From the NCBI RefSeq assembly GCF_000169175.1, contig NZ_AAWS01000027.1, forward strand, positions 59,780 through 123,779: a DNA stretch of 64,000 bases, written 5' to 3'. Below the pieces are notes generated by a model that searched no databases, had not been told where the DNA came from, and worked only from the letters and a program-made list of their open reading frames with translations. Positions 19,423 to 27,530 of the stretch are shown here, in pieces. Position 1 is the first letter of the stretch; the number at the start of each line of letters is the position of its first letter. The position numbers and the translations under genes are program-made. This stretch comes from Microscilla marina ATCC 23134. GTDB lineage: Bacteria > Bacteroidota > Bacteroidia > Cytophagales > Microscillaceae.

Positions 19423-21288
19423 TTACAAAATTAGCAAACGTCTTCGAACTATTTTTCCTTCTAACTGAAACTCTAGCATATACCAACCCGACGGTATTTT
19501 GGGCAATAACACCAACAACCCGCGTTGGTCGATAATGTTACGGGGCAAGTCTACCGCCTTGCCCAAAATATTTACTAGGCGTATATTACGAATCTTTTGG
19601 TAGTGCAGACTTTTGATCACCAACACCCCGTTGCTTGCCACTGGATTGGGGTAAACACCTATGGCCTCATCTTCGCTGAGTTGCGCTACTTGGGTGGCAA
19701 TGGCTTGCTCCAGCGATTGCAACGTACTGCGCAAAGCCTCGGCTTTTTGGGCGTCAGTAGCCGCGTCAGCATTGCACAAACCCTGCAAACTATCGATGCG
19801 AAGGTTGAGCGCCTTGATACGAGCCTCAAACGCATTGGTTGGGTAAAACTGCTGGCACGAATCTACATTGAGTTGGCACTGTTTCAGGGCATTATTTACT
19901 TCGGTTTGCAATTGTGCCACCTGTTGAGGCACAAGACTGGAAGCCGCAAACCAAAACTGTATTTGGGCGTTGAGGGTTTGCTCTACAGTAGTCAGCTTGT
20001 TGAGTAAAGCAGCCGAACTACAAGGAGTTACACAGTTTTGTGGTTGGGTATTGCAAATTTGTTCAATGGCTTGAATCTTACTTCTCAACTCGCTGAGACG
20101 ATCGGTAAACACCTTGCCAGTACAAAACTGCTCGCAACCCGTATTAGAGTTTTGGCATTGATTAATGGCAGCATCTACATCTGCTACCAATTGGTCTACC
20201 CCGTTATATAGCTCACCCGTGAGGCGCAAAGGTGCACACTCATCAGTTTTGCCCGCACACACTTGCACATCGGCATTTATTTTTTCCCGCAAAGCCTCCA
20301 TTCTTTCAAACACCTTATCGCCAGGGCACTGGGTGCTACAGCCTGCCCTGTGGGGGGCCACCACCGGCAAAGCGGCTACTACTGGGTTGTTAATTGGGTG
20401 GGCAAAAGCACCAAAAGGATCCATTCCATCTTTTTTTACCTTCCATACCAGCAAATCAACCAATGAACTCAACATTACTACTGGTGGCTCATAATCGGTA
20501 AAAGTACCCAACAGACAAACCCCCATGGTGCCATCTTGTCGCCCGGTGCAAAAGTGTCCCCCTCTAATATTGTCTCCCTCTGCTTCTTTACCCTGTGGGT
20601 CTCGTCCTTCGTAAATAGTGCCATCCGGGGCAATCAGGTAATTGTAAGCAATATCGTTCCAGCCCAGGGTTACCCGGTGATAAAGGTAAATGCCCCGCAA
20701 AATAGCCACCTGATCGGCAGCATCGTTTGACGACACCGAGTGGTGCACAATCAAATGTTTGACATCAGTAACCACTGGGTCAGGAATAGGTTCAGGAGTG
20801 AGCCCTGCCCGCCAAACTGATTGAGGTACCGAGCCAGGTTTGCCGCAAGCCTCTCGGGTGCGAAAACGCGCCTTATGCGCCCTTACCTTTTGCTTTACTG
20901 CCTGGGTGTTGCCCAAATGGTATACATGCAACTCAAGCTCCCCCTTGAGCTTGCCCGAATAAAAAGTACATTGTTGAACCCCCGCTTTTAGCAATATCGG
21001 GTGACTGTACTGCTGGGTGTTGCTGGTGCTGTGCAAGTTAGCGTATAGTTTAAAACGCTGCTCACCACTGCTCAGGTAGCTTTCGCCAATGTGTTGTCCT
21101 GGGGCATATACTATACTAAGACTTTGGCTGCTTTGGGCAAAGTTGAGCTTGTATGAGGTGTTAGGTTGCACTTGCAGACTGTATATACTTACCGAGTTGC
21201 CTACTTTTTGGGTAAGCGTTTGGGCACTCACCTGAGCGCAAGCCCACAGACATACAATCAAAGCGCAGGTATTTTTTATAATCTTCAT
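19423..21288 (-). CDS. Secreted N-acetylmuramoyl-L-alanine amidase with T9SS sorting domain
   Basis: 621 residues: signal peptide (1-22), beta-rich N-terminal domain (25-135), Amidase_2/PGRP domain (about 170-345) with zinc ligands in HLIVHHS and in APHRAGCSTQCPG (His and the final Cys) and YNYLIAPDGTIYEGR. A spacer (about 345-535) follows, with four Cys-containing helical repeats of roughly 50-60 residues (xxINQCQNSxxGCEQFC type). The end (about 540-621) is a type IX secretion sorting domain (IGVYPNPVASNGVLVI ... GWYMLEFQLEGKIVRRRLLI). The enzyme probably cleaves peptidoglycan outside the cell or on its surface, for example against other bacteria or for remodelling. Confidence 0.85.
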   Translation of the reverse strand: MKIIKNTCALIVCLWACAQVSAQTLTQKVGNSVSIYSLQVQPNTSYKLNFAQSSQSLSIVYAPGQHIGESYLSSGEQRFKLYANLHSTSNTQQYSHPILLKAGVQQCTFYSGKLKGELELHVYHLGNTQAVKQKVRAHKARFRTREACGKPGSVPQSVWRAGLTPEPIPDPVVTDVKHLIVHHSVSSNDAADQVAILRGIYLYHRVTLGWNDIAYNYLIAPDGTIYEGRDPQGKEAEGDNIRGGHFCTGRQDGTMGVCLLGTFTDYEPPVVMLSSLVDLLVWKVKKDGMDPFGAFAHPINNPVVAALPVVAPHRAGCSTQCPGDKVFERMEALREKINADVQVCAGKTDECAPLRLTGELYNGVDQLVADVDAAINQCQNSNTGCEQFCTGKVFTDRLSELRSKIQAIEQICNTQPQNCVTPCSSAALLNKLTTVEQTLNAQIQFWFAASSLVPQQVAQLQTEVNNALKQCQLNVDSCQQFYPTNAFEARIKALNLRIDSLQGLCNADAATDAQKAEALRSTLQSLEQAIATQVAQLSEDEAIGVYPNPVASNGVLVIKSLHYQKIRNIRLVNILGKAVDLPRNIIDQRGLLVLLPKIPSGWYMLEFQLEGKIVRRRLLIL

Positions 21289-21630
21289 GAGTTAAAAGCT
21301 GACTTTAACGAGCTTGCGCCAAAAACTTAGACAAGCTCAATTTGATAAACCATTGATGGTACAAATATAAGGGGTTAATTGCGTAAAGCTAAAAAACCAA
21401 CCGTCTCTCTTGTTACCACAGGCTCTTCCTCCGCCTCGCTTGCTCCGAGCTTGTCCTCGGAGGGCAGTGTCTCCACGCCTGATCTAAACCTTGTTCTTTG
21501 CAAGCTTTAGAGAGGTTGCTCATTTTTTATAAGAAAGCCCTACTATACTTGCGACTTGTCGCTTGAGGCTTACTCCTACTGTTAAACACACTTGTCTTTA
21601 GCTGCTCATTACATCAATATGTGCCGTTAC
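21289..21630. other. Intergenic region between amidase and TetR genes
   Basis: Holds a minus-strand TATATTTG (21369-21362) that could be the -7 box of the amidase gene, and a perfect small hairpin CTCCGAG / CTCGGAG (21443-21462). A copy of the 'gcgacttgtcgcttgaggc' repeat word found in many other gaps lies near 21550. No gene seen. Confidence 0.4.
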
Positions 21631-22260
21631 TTACTTCTCAAAAAGTGTGGGCAACACTTCATGAAACACTTTTTTGCCGGCCGTAGTCAAATATGGATAA
21701 AACCAATACAGCATTGCCTCAGTAAAATATTTGATTTTGTCGGCTGCTGCCCCCTGATACAAAATCTCCGCCTCCGAAATCCAAAAGTCCCCCATAATAG
21801 TAAATTGCATTTGCAAATAGTCAAAGGGCACCTCTTGTATACTTTCGCTCAGCATTTTTTGCCCAATCAACAATTTTACGGCAAACCTGAATTGCTCCTT
21901 GCGCAATTGTACCAGTTGCTGATAGTGCGCCTTAATACCAGAGCTCCCCCGCATGATTTGCACAAAATCCAGCATCAAAAAACGGTACTTGTGCAAAGTA
22001 TCAAAAGTAAACCTGACCGAGTGCATAAGCGAGGTAAGACCTGTATCTGCTGCTTCAAAGGTATCAAACTCACCATTTAGTGTTGTCACCAACTGTTCAT
22101 ACAATTGTTCAATCAACGCTTGTTTGTCTTTGTAATGGTAATACAAATTGCCCACACTTATGCCCAAGGCATCGGCCACGTGGCGAGTACTTACTTTTTC
22201 GCTGCCGTGTTGGTTAAAAAGCTCCAGCGCTTTTGCCAGTATTTTCTCTTTGGTTTTCAT
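21631..22260 (-). CDS. TetR family transcriptional repressor
   Basis: 209 residues from the ATG at 22260 (MKTKEK); the frame is open two codons further (TTG 22266). N-terminal helix-turn-helix (about 8-50): ILAKALELFNQHGSEKVSTRHVADALGISVGNLYYHYKDK, written here with its conserved G-x-LYYHYKDK end. The C-terminal ligand domain (55-209) is helical and unassigned. It is transcribed away from the FAD monooxygenase at 22662, and two perfect copies of a palindrome lie in the space between, so it probably represses itself and the monooxygenase until a substrate-like ligand binds. Its start codon touches the end of a 183-bp repeat that recurs at 40552-40733. Confidence 0.85.
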   Translation of the reverse strand: MKTKEKILAKALELFNQHGSEKVSTRHVADALGISVGNLYYHYKDKQALIEQLYEQLVTTLNGEFDTFEAADTGLTSLMHSVRFTFDTLHKYRFLMLDFVQIMRGSSGIKAHYQQLVQLRKEQFRFAVKLLIGQKMLSESIQEVPFDYLQMQFTIMGDFWISEAEILYQGAAADKIKYFTEAMLYWFYPYLTTAGKKVFHEVLPTLFEK

Positions 22261-22442
22261 ATACAATAGTCCATAGTATTTAGTCGATAGTCCATAGCTG
22301 ATTCGAGTAAATGTTCACCTTGTTAAATGCTGTAAACCAGTATTTTATATTAAGATTGCGTACTCACTTTATTTTTAAAAGTGTTTCGGTTTTATGCCTA
22401 AACACCCAATATAAATAGTTTTTAAATTCATCAATAACTGAT
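22260..22442 (+). repeat. 183-bp dispersed repeat, copy A
   Basis: Almost identical, in inverted orientation, to 40552-40733. The match runs without large gaps from the tetR start codon side (TATACAATAG) to the end near AACTGAT. No terminal inverted repeats or coding capacity seen. Confidence 0.8.
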
Positions 22443-22562
22443 CACCGGCAACCAAAGTTGACTAAAATCACTGTGGAGTATTACATATAAATAGTAGATA
22501 GATAAACATTGACTGAAATCATTGCAAAATACCATCATGTCAATCACAAAAATATATAAAAT

Positions 22563-22578
22563 TAGAACATTTGTTCTA
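22563..22578. promoter_or_regulatory. TetR operator, copy 1
   Basis: TAGAACATTTGTTCTA: 7-bp arms TAGAACA / TGTTCTA around TT. An identical copy starts 36 bp further on. Confidence 0.7.
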
Positions 22579-22598
22579 TATTCGCGTTATACATACTA

Positions 22599-22614
22599 TA
22601 GAACATTTGTTCTA
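22599..22614. promoter_or_regulatory. TetR operator, copy 2
   Basis: Second exact copy of TAGAACATTTGTTCTA, 48 bp before the monooxygenase ATG. Position and duplication fit repression of the monooxygenase promoter by the divergent TetR protein. Confidence 0.7.
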
Positions 22615-22661
22615 AACCTGTTTAAGACATTTCAATAAGCATATAAAAACATACTATAATC

Positions 22662-23819
22662 ATGAAAAGCATCATTGTAGGTGGCGGTATTGCCGGACTT
22701 GCTACTGCCATTGGTTTACATAACAAAGGTTTTGACACTGCAGTATACGAAGCAGCCCCAGCGTTTACTCCTGCCGGAGCAGGTATTTTACTTGCCCCCA
22801 ACGGCATGGAAGTACTCAAAAGAACAAACCTGGATTTGTTTCACCGGGTACAACAGTTGGGCAACCAAATTACACGTTTGCAGGTAGTCACTCATACCCA
22901 TAAAAAGTTGGCAGGTGCTGATTTCAAAACAGGCAATTTGTGCTACGCCATTCACCGGGCAGCATTGATTGGAGCATTGGCTGAGCAATTGCCCCCTGAG
23001 GCATTGCACACCCACAAACGTTTCGAGAAGTTTACTGAGGGTTCTTCTGGCATCAAAGTAAGCTTTGAAGATGGTAGTCAGGCTTCAGGCGATTTTTTGG
23101 TAGCAACCGACGGCATTCACTCCAGGGTAAGGGGGCAACTCTTGGGCAAACTGCCTTACCGCTATGCCCAACAAACCTGTTGGCGTGCCATTGTGCCTTT
23201 TAAGTTGCCCCAAGGCTACCAACATACTTTTACCGAAATGTGGGGAAATGAACCAGGGCTCAGGGTAGGGTTTGGTGCTATAGACGACGAACACATCTAT
23301 TTCTTTGCTACTTATTTTACCAGTGCTGGCGGCAAAGATGACCCCAAAAGTCTCAAGCAAGATTTATTGAGTATTTATAAAGATTTTCCTCCGCTGGTAC
23401 TCGATTTTATCAAAACCGCCCAGGTAGCTAATATTCTCAGAAATGATATTTATGATTTAAATCCCGGCAGCCAATGGCATCGAGGCAGGGTGGCACTGGT
23501 AGGCGATGCTGCCCACGCTACTACACCTAATATGGGGCAAGGGGGAAATCAAGCTTTGGAAAGTGCCTGGGTGTTGGCAGAGTGTATGGCAAAGGTGGTA
23601 CAACAACCACAACGGCTAACTACAGGTTTTGCCCAATACCAACAACAACGACTTAAAAAAGCGCATAAGGTGGTAAAAGACTCCTGGCGTATATCGCGGT
23701 TGGTAAACTTAAAAAGTGGCATTGCCAGAGGAGTACGCAATCTGGCGATGCAATATATGCCGCCCCGACTTGCCGAGGCGAACATGGAAAAAGTATACGC
23801 GTTGGAGTATGATTTCTAA
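22662..23819 (+). CDS. FAD-dependent monooxygenase (group A flavoprotein hydroxylase-like)
   Basis: 385 residues. N-terminal FAD site IIVGGGIAGLATAIGL (4-19) with the acidic residue about 30 positions on (VYEAAP), the DG motif (VATDGIHSRVRGQL, about 147-160), and the second FAD motif GDAAHATTPNMGQGGNQALE (about 283-302). This is the pattern of aromatic hydroxylases and related enzymes that use NAD(P)H and O2 to oxidise aromatic or polyketide-like compounds; the substrate is unknown. It is divergent from, and probably controlled by, the TetR gene. Its stop codon overlaps that of the convergent membrane protein gene. Confidence 0.85.
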   Translation: MKSIIVGGGIAGLATAIGLHNKGFDTAVYEAAPAFTPAGAGILLAPNGMEVLKRTNLDLFHRVQQLGNQITRLQVVTHTHKKLAGADFKTGNLCYAIHRAALIGALAEQLPPEALHTHKRFEKFTEGSSGIKVSFEDGSQASGDFLVATDGIHSRVRGQLLGKLPYRYAQQTCWRAIVPFKLPQGYQHTFTEMWGNEPGLRVGFGAIDDEHIYFFATYFTSAGGKDDPKSLKQDLLSIYKDFPPLVLDFIKTAQVANILRNDIYDLNPGSQWHRGRVALVGDAAHATTPNMGQGGNQALESAWVLAECMAKVVQQPQRLTTGFAQYQQQRLKKAHKVVKDSWRISRLVNLKSGIARGVRNLAMQYMPPRLAEANMEKVYALEYDF

Positions 23820-24304
23820 AGGTAAAAATTATAAAATACGGTAGAACCCGTGATGACCAAAAAAAACGAAATCAACAAAAACATATAAAGGTAAGGGTGT
23901 AAGGGTAGGGTACACGAAAGCAAAAACTTGCTGAGTGTAACCCTTCTTTCCAGCGAGTTTTCGTAGTTGTGCACAATTTGTTGGCTTAGCTCCTGGTAAA
24001 GAATCATCCCGTGTTTTTTGTTTCTTACAAAAGCCACATAAGTATTGATTTGGGTAATGGCAGAGGCAAGGGTAGCAAGCGACACAATGGCAAGGGCAAT
24101 GACACCATACGAGTGCGGAACATTGGCCCAAAGCACCGAGATAACAGCCACTAAACCCAACGAGAAATGTCCAAACAACTTCTTCAGTAAATCTCTTCCG
24201 AGTCGCTCTTGCTTGTCAGACAATTCATTTAATTCTTCCCAATAAGAATCTATTTTATTAATCACACCATCTTCGGTGAGAATATAATTTGTACGATCAT
24301 TCAT
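23816..24304 (-). CDS. Small membrane protein, SLATT/DUF4231-like
   Basis: 162 residues: an acidic/helical N-terminus (1-45), two hydrophobic segments (about 48-66 and 68-88), a basic helical stretch (RNKKHGMILYQELSQQIVHNYENSLERR), and a third hydrophobic segment (about 135-158). The two-plus-one arrangement resembles SLATT-type membrane proteins, which can be effectors of nucleotide-signalling defence, but no partner gene is present and the assignment is weak. The stop overlaps the stop of the convergent monooxygenase by 3-4 bp. Confidence 0.5.
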   Translation of the reverse strand: MNDRTNYILTEDGVINKIDSYWEELNELSDKQERLGRDLLKKLFGHFSLGLVAVISVLWANVPHSYGVIALAIVSLATLASAITQINTYVAFVRNKKHGMILYQELSQQIVHNYENSLERRVTLSKFLLSCTLPLHPYLYMFLLISFFLVITGSTVFYNFYL

Positions 24305-24329
24305 GAACTTGATCTATATTATTAAAACT

Positions 24330-24360
24330 CTTGATTATCCAAATTTAATATCTAATTTTG
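24330..24360 (+). promoter_or_regulatory. Promoter of the Nramp-like gene
   Basis: CTTG (TTG at 24331-24333), 19-nt spacer, TAATTTTG (24353-24360): a good match to the Bacteroidota consensus. The leader to the first Nramp codons would be about 120 nt. Confidence 0.55.
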
Positions 24361-24477
24361 TTAAATGTGTAACGATTTTCAATTTTAACTCACACACTAC
24401 ACAAATTACGGTCTTTTCTGCTAGTTAATCACTATTTTAAGCCGTTTGTAACCTCTATAGTGAGAATTTAACAATAA

Positions 24478-25815
24478 AAATTAAACGCCATCAGGTCAAA
24501 AATCCTAAATATTCTTTTTTGGTCAATTATCTCTGCTGCATTTATTGGACCTGGTACCATTACGACAGCTTCTAAGGCAGGCGCTACATTCCGGTTAGAT
24601 TTATTATGGGCGTTGGGTTTTTCTACGGTTGCTTGTTTTTTGTTGCAAGAAGCTGCCGCCAGGGTAAGCATCATTTCCGGGCTCAACTTAGGGCAAGCCA
24701 TCGCCAAAAGCTTTGATAACAGCGTAGCCAAAATACCCGTGTTGATATTAGTAGTAGGGGCCATTATTTTGGGGTCAGCGGCTTACCAAACAGGCAATAT
24801 TTTGGGGGCAGTGGTAGGGCTTAAGCTCATGTTTAACCTCCCCGCCAAGTTGTTGGTAAGTATTGTGGGAGTATTGGTGGTGGTGGTACTCAGTTTGCCT
24901 TCCTTGCAAATAGTGGCGCGTTTCATGGGTTTTTTGGTAGTTTTTATGGGATTGGTTTTTCTTACTACCGCTGTTTTTGTGGCCGATTCGTTGCCTGCGG
25001 TTGACTTGATTCAGGGGCTATTTATTCCCTCTTTGCCCCAAGAAAACGGAGCCAACCTGCTCATTTTGGGCTTAATAGGCACTACAGTAGTCCCTTACAA
25101 CCTCTTTCTGGGTTCTGGCGTATCAGACAAAACCCACACGCTCAAAGACATGCGCTTTGGGTTGTTTGTAGCGGTTGTCTTGGGTTGTATTATTTCTATG
25201 GCAGTCCTTATTGTGGGTACCACTATTCAAGGTCATTTTTCGTTTCAGGCGCTTGCTCAGGCACTTTCTGCCCAGTTGGGTGGTTGGGCGGTATACTTGT
25301 TTGGTTTTGGCATGTTTGCGGCTGGTTTTTCTTCGGCTATCACAGCTCCACTTGCCTCTTCTATCACGGCACAAAGCCTTTTTGGGGGGCAAAACGCTAA
25401 GAAATGGTCACGCACCAGCCGCAACTACCGCCTTATCTGGCTAGGAGTGTTGTTTACCGGGCTTGCTTTTGGTCTGGCCGATGTCAAACCAGTTCCTGCC
25501 ATTATTTTGGCACAAGCACTCAATGGGTTGGTATTGCCCTTGATCAGTATATTTCTGGTATTTGTGATCAACAACCCTGCTCTGATGCGTAATGGCACTT
25601 TAAACAAACATTGGAACAACCTATTGATGGGAGCTGTGGTGTGGGTGTCGCTCAATTTGGGTTTGTTTAATGTGCTTAAGTCGGTATACAAAGCCTTGGG
25701 TTGGGGAACTCCCTCAGCTACTTATTGGTGGTTGATCATTGTATCAGTATCTACGCTGATTAGTGTGTGGGCTTGGGTAAAAATATACAAACTGCGCAAA
25801 TATGTACCTAAATAG
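24478..25815 (+). CDS. Nramp-family transporter with altered metal-site motifs; start codon unclear
   Basis: The frame is open from 24478; the TTG at 24613 lies inside the protein, because the upstream codons encode the conserved TM1 region (SIISAAFIGPGTITTASKAG). No in-frame ATG, GTG or TTG exists between the stop at 24475 and 24613, so translation must begin at a non-standard codon (ATC 24490, ATC 24502 or ATT 24511 are candidates), or the sequence has an error. About 11 transmembrane helices. The metal-binding motifs differ from classical Mn/Fe Nramp: TM1 has GPGT instead of DPGN, and TM6 has VVPYNLFLGSG instead of MPHNLYLHS, so Asp, Asn and Met ligands are all replaced. It is probably a cation or other-substrate transporter of a divergent Nramp branch. 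Confidence 0.75.
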   Translation, partial: KLNAIRSKILNILFWSIISAAFIGPGTITTASKAGATFRLDLLWALGFSTVACFLLQEAAARVSIISGLNLGQAIAKSFDNSVAKIPVLILVVGAIILGSAAYQTGNILGAVVGLKLMFNLPAKLLVSIVGVLVVVVLSLPSLQIVARFMGFLVVFMGLVFLTTAVFVADSLPAVDLIQGLFIPSLPQENGANLLILGLIGTTVVPYNLFLGSGVSDKTHTLKDMRFGLFVAVVLGCIISMAVLIVGTTIQGHFSFQALAQALSAQLGGWAVYLFGFGMFAAGFSSAITAPLASSITAQSLFGGQNAKKWSRTSRNYRLIWLGVLFTGLAFGLADVKPVPAIILAQALNGLVLPLISIFLVFVINNPALMRNGTLNKHWNNLLMGAVVWVSLNLGLFNVLKSVYKALGWGTPSATYWWLIIVSVSTLISVWAWVKIYKLRKYVPK

Positions 25816-25820
25816 TTTTT

Positions 25821-25854
25821 AAGTGGAAACCCCATGGCTTCAAGTTTTCCACTT
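25821..25854 (+). terminator. Possible terminator hairpin after the Nramp gene
   Basis: AAGTGGAAA / TTTTCCACTT stem 6 bp after the stop; no long T run, so termination strength is uncertain. It could also serve the convergent CaiB gene. Confidence 0.45.
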
Positions 25855-25859
25855 GTGAA

Positions 25860-25910
25860 CTTGTTTAAAACGGTCGTTTTTAGCGTGATTTTCGATGAGT
25901 TTTAAACAAG
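25860..25910. repeat. Palindrome-ended element (CTTGTTTAAAAC arms)
   Basis: Perfect 12-bp arms CTTGTTTAAAAC / GTTTTAAACAAG around a 27-nt loop. A related element with arms AGAGCTTGTTTAAA lies at 58125-58238. Confidence 0.6.
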
Positions 25911-25951
25911 CGCTGTTTTATGAGGCACCAACAAAGCCATCCCACCTTTTC

Positions 25952-27160
25952 TTAGCCCACAATTAATTTTTGAGCTACCCACGCTTCGATTTGTGCTTCA
26001 GAATAACCCGCTTCTCGCAAAATAGCCTTGGTGTCAGCCCCAAAAACCGGAGCAGCCCAGGCAGGTTGTGCCTTCGTTTCCGAAAATTTAAGCGGTACCC
26101 CAATCGTTTTTACTTTGCCTGCCGTAGGGTGGGCTTGTTCTACAATCATTTCGCGGGCTTGTACTTGTGGGTCATTTTCTACCTCGTGTATGTCATACAC
26201 CGGGCTAATGAGCAAGTCGTGTTGGTCGCTCAAGTCAACCCAATACTGTTGGGGTTGGGTTTCAAAAAATGCCTTTACCTCTTCATACAAAGCTTGTACC
26301 GCTTTGTTGCTGGTAGGAGCTATCTTGTTCATCCATTCACCTTTGCCTGTCACTTGGCAAAACTTCATCCAAAACTGCGGCTCAAGCGTGCCCAATGCAA
26401 CATACTTACCATCTTGGCAAGGGTATACATTGTAGTTGGCAAGCCCTCCCGACAAAAACAAACTGCCCCTGGGTTGAGGCTGATTGGTAGCCGCAAAAGC
26501 TGCGTGGGCAGTTACTGTAAGTGGCATTACACTATCCATCATGGCCACATCTACAAATTGCCCTACACCCGTAGTATGACGCGCCTGCAAAGCCGCCAAA
26601 CAAGCAATGACCGACATATAAGAACCACCCGCAATGTCGGCAGTTTGTACGCCTGGAATGACGGGAGCCTTGCCTTGCTCACCCGTAATGCCCAGTGCTC
26701 CGGCATAGCTGATATAGTTAAGGTCGTGCCCCGCTTTGTCGCGGTAAGGACCCGTTTGCCCATAGCCCGTAATAGACACATAAATAATTTTAGGATTTAC
26801 CTTTTTCAAATCCTCATAACCTAATCCCATTCTGTCCATCACCCCAGGGCGAAACTGTTCCATGACAATGTCAGCCGTTTTTACCAACTCCAGCAAAATG
26901 GCTTTGCCCTCGTCTGCCTTATAGTCGAGCACCAAACTGCGCTTTGAGCGGTTAAATGCCAAATAAATAGCGGCTTCCTTATCGAGAAAAGGAGGGAAGT
27001 TTCGGGCGTAATCTTTAAATGTAGGCGATTCTATTTTGATTACTTCTGCGCCCATGTCTGCCATCATCATTGCCCCCAAAGGCCCTGGTAACAAACGGGT
27101 TAAATCTAATATTTTAATGCCTTGTAATGGTCCGGCGCTTGGTTTACGTGTTGCTTGCAT
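25952..27160 (-). CDS. CaiB/BaiF family CoA-transferase (racemase-like)
   Basis: 402 residues, full length for the family. It opens with GPLQGIKILDLTRLLPGPLGAMMMADMGAEVIKIE and has NRSKRSLVLDYK, EQFRPGVMDRMGLGY and GYGQTGPYRDKAGHDLNYISYAG; the Asp of GHDLNY is the position used by formyl-CoA transferase (acyl carrier) and alpha-methylacyl-CoA racemase. GHDxNY plus the overall layout favours an AMACR-like racemase or a CoA-transferase acting on a carboxylic acid; the two cannot be separated from sequence alone. It is monocistronic here. Confidence 0.85.
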   Translation of the reverse strand: MQATRKPSAGPLQGIKILDLTRLLPGPLGAMMMADMGAEVIKIESPTFKDYARNFPPFLDKEAAIYLAFNRSKRSLVLDYKADEGKAILLELVKTADIVMEQFRPGVMDRMGLGYEDLKKVNPKIIYVSITGYGQTGPYRDKAGHDLNYISYAGALGITGEQGKAPVIPGVQTADIAGGSYMSVIACLAALQARHTTGVGQFVDVAMMDSVMPLTVTAHAAFAATNQPQPRGSLFLSGGLANYNVYPCQDGKYVALGTLEPQFWMKFCQVTGKGEWMNKIAPTSNKAVQALYEEVKAFFETQPQQYWVDLSDQHDLLISPVYDIHEVENDPQVQAREMIVEQAHPTAGKVKTIGVPLKFSETKAQPAWAAPVFGADTKAILREAGYSEAQIEAWVAQKLIVG

Positions 27161-27530
27161 GCGTGTTGTTTTTTAATATTAATCCATAGCATTTAGTCGG
27201 TAGTCTCTACAGCCTCAAGCTTTTAGCGACAAGTCCTTAGATGCCGATGCATATCGGTGCTTCAAGCTTTGGGCCGCTCTTCAAGCCTATTACCGATTTT
27301 ATAGAACGCTGATTTTTAGCGAATCGGTAGATATATATAGTTATAATATATTGATTATCAGATTTTTAGATGTGTTGAAAACTTACTCTGCTGTGGATGA
27401 TTGAATAATTATACCTTGTGTCAAAAAACCGAAAGTACGCATTTGTGAGGGAAGTGGCAAGTAGGAACCGGGTTCTTAGTACTGGAGAGTGGAGTTTGTT
27501 GAGTTTCAAGGTTTAAGCGACAAGTCTCCT
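27161..27530. other. Intergenic region with dispersed repeat words
   Basis: Contains copies of intergenic words seen elsewhere in the window: 'acagcctcaagcttttagcgacaag' (written here in two halves: ACAGCCTCAAGC, TTTTAGCGACAAG) near 27209, and the palindrome CCGATGCATATCGG (27244-27257). No gene visible. Confidence 0.5.

Noticed and set aside
22662..23819. TetX-like tetracycline-inactivating enzyme
   Set aside because: It is a TetR-controlled group A flavoprotein, but the second FAD motif (GDAAHATTPNMGQGGNQALE) and general sequence do not resemble TetX (GDAAHLMPPFAGQG).
23816..24304. Component of a defence island (SLATT effector)
   Set aside because: No nucleotide-cyclase, nuclease or other defence gene is adjacent; the membrane layout alone is too weak.
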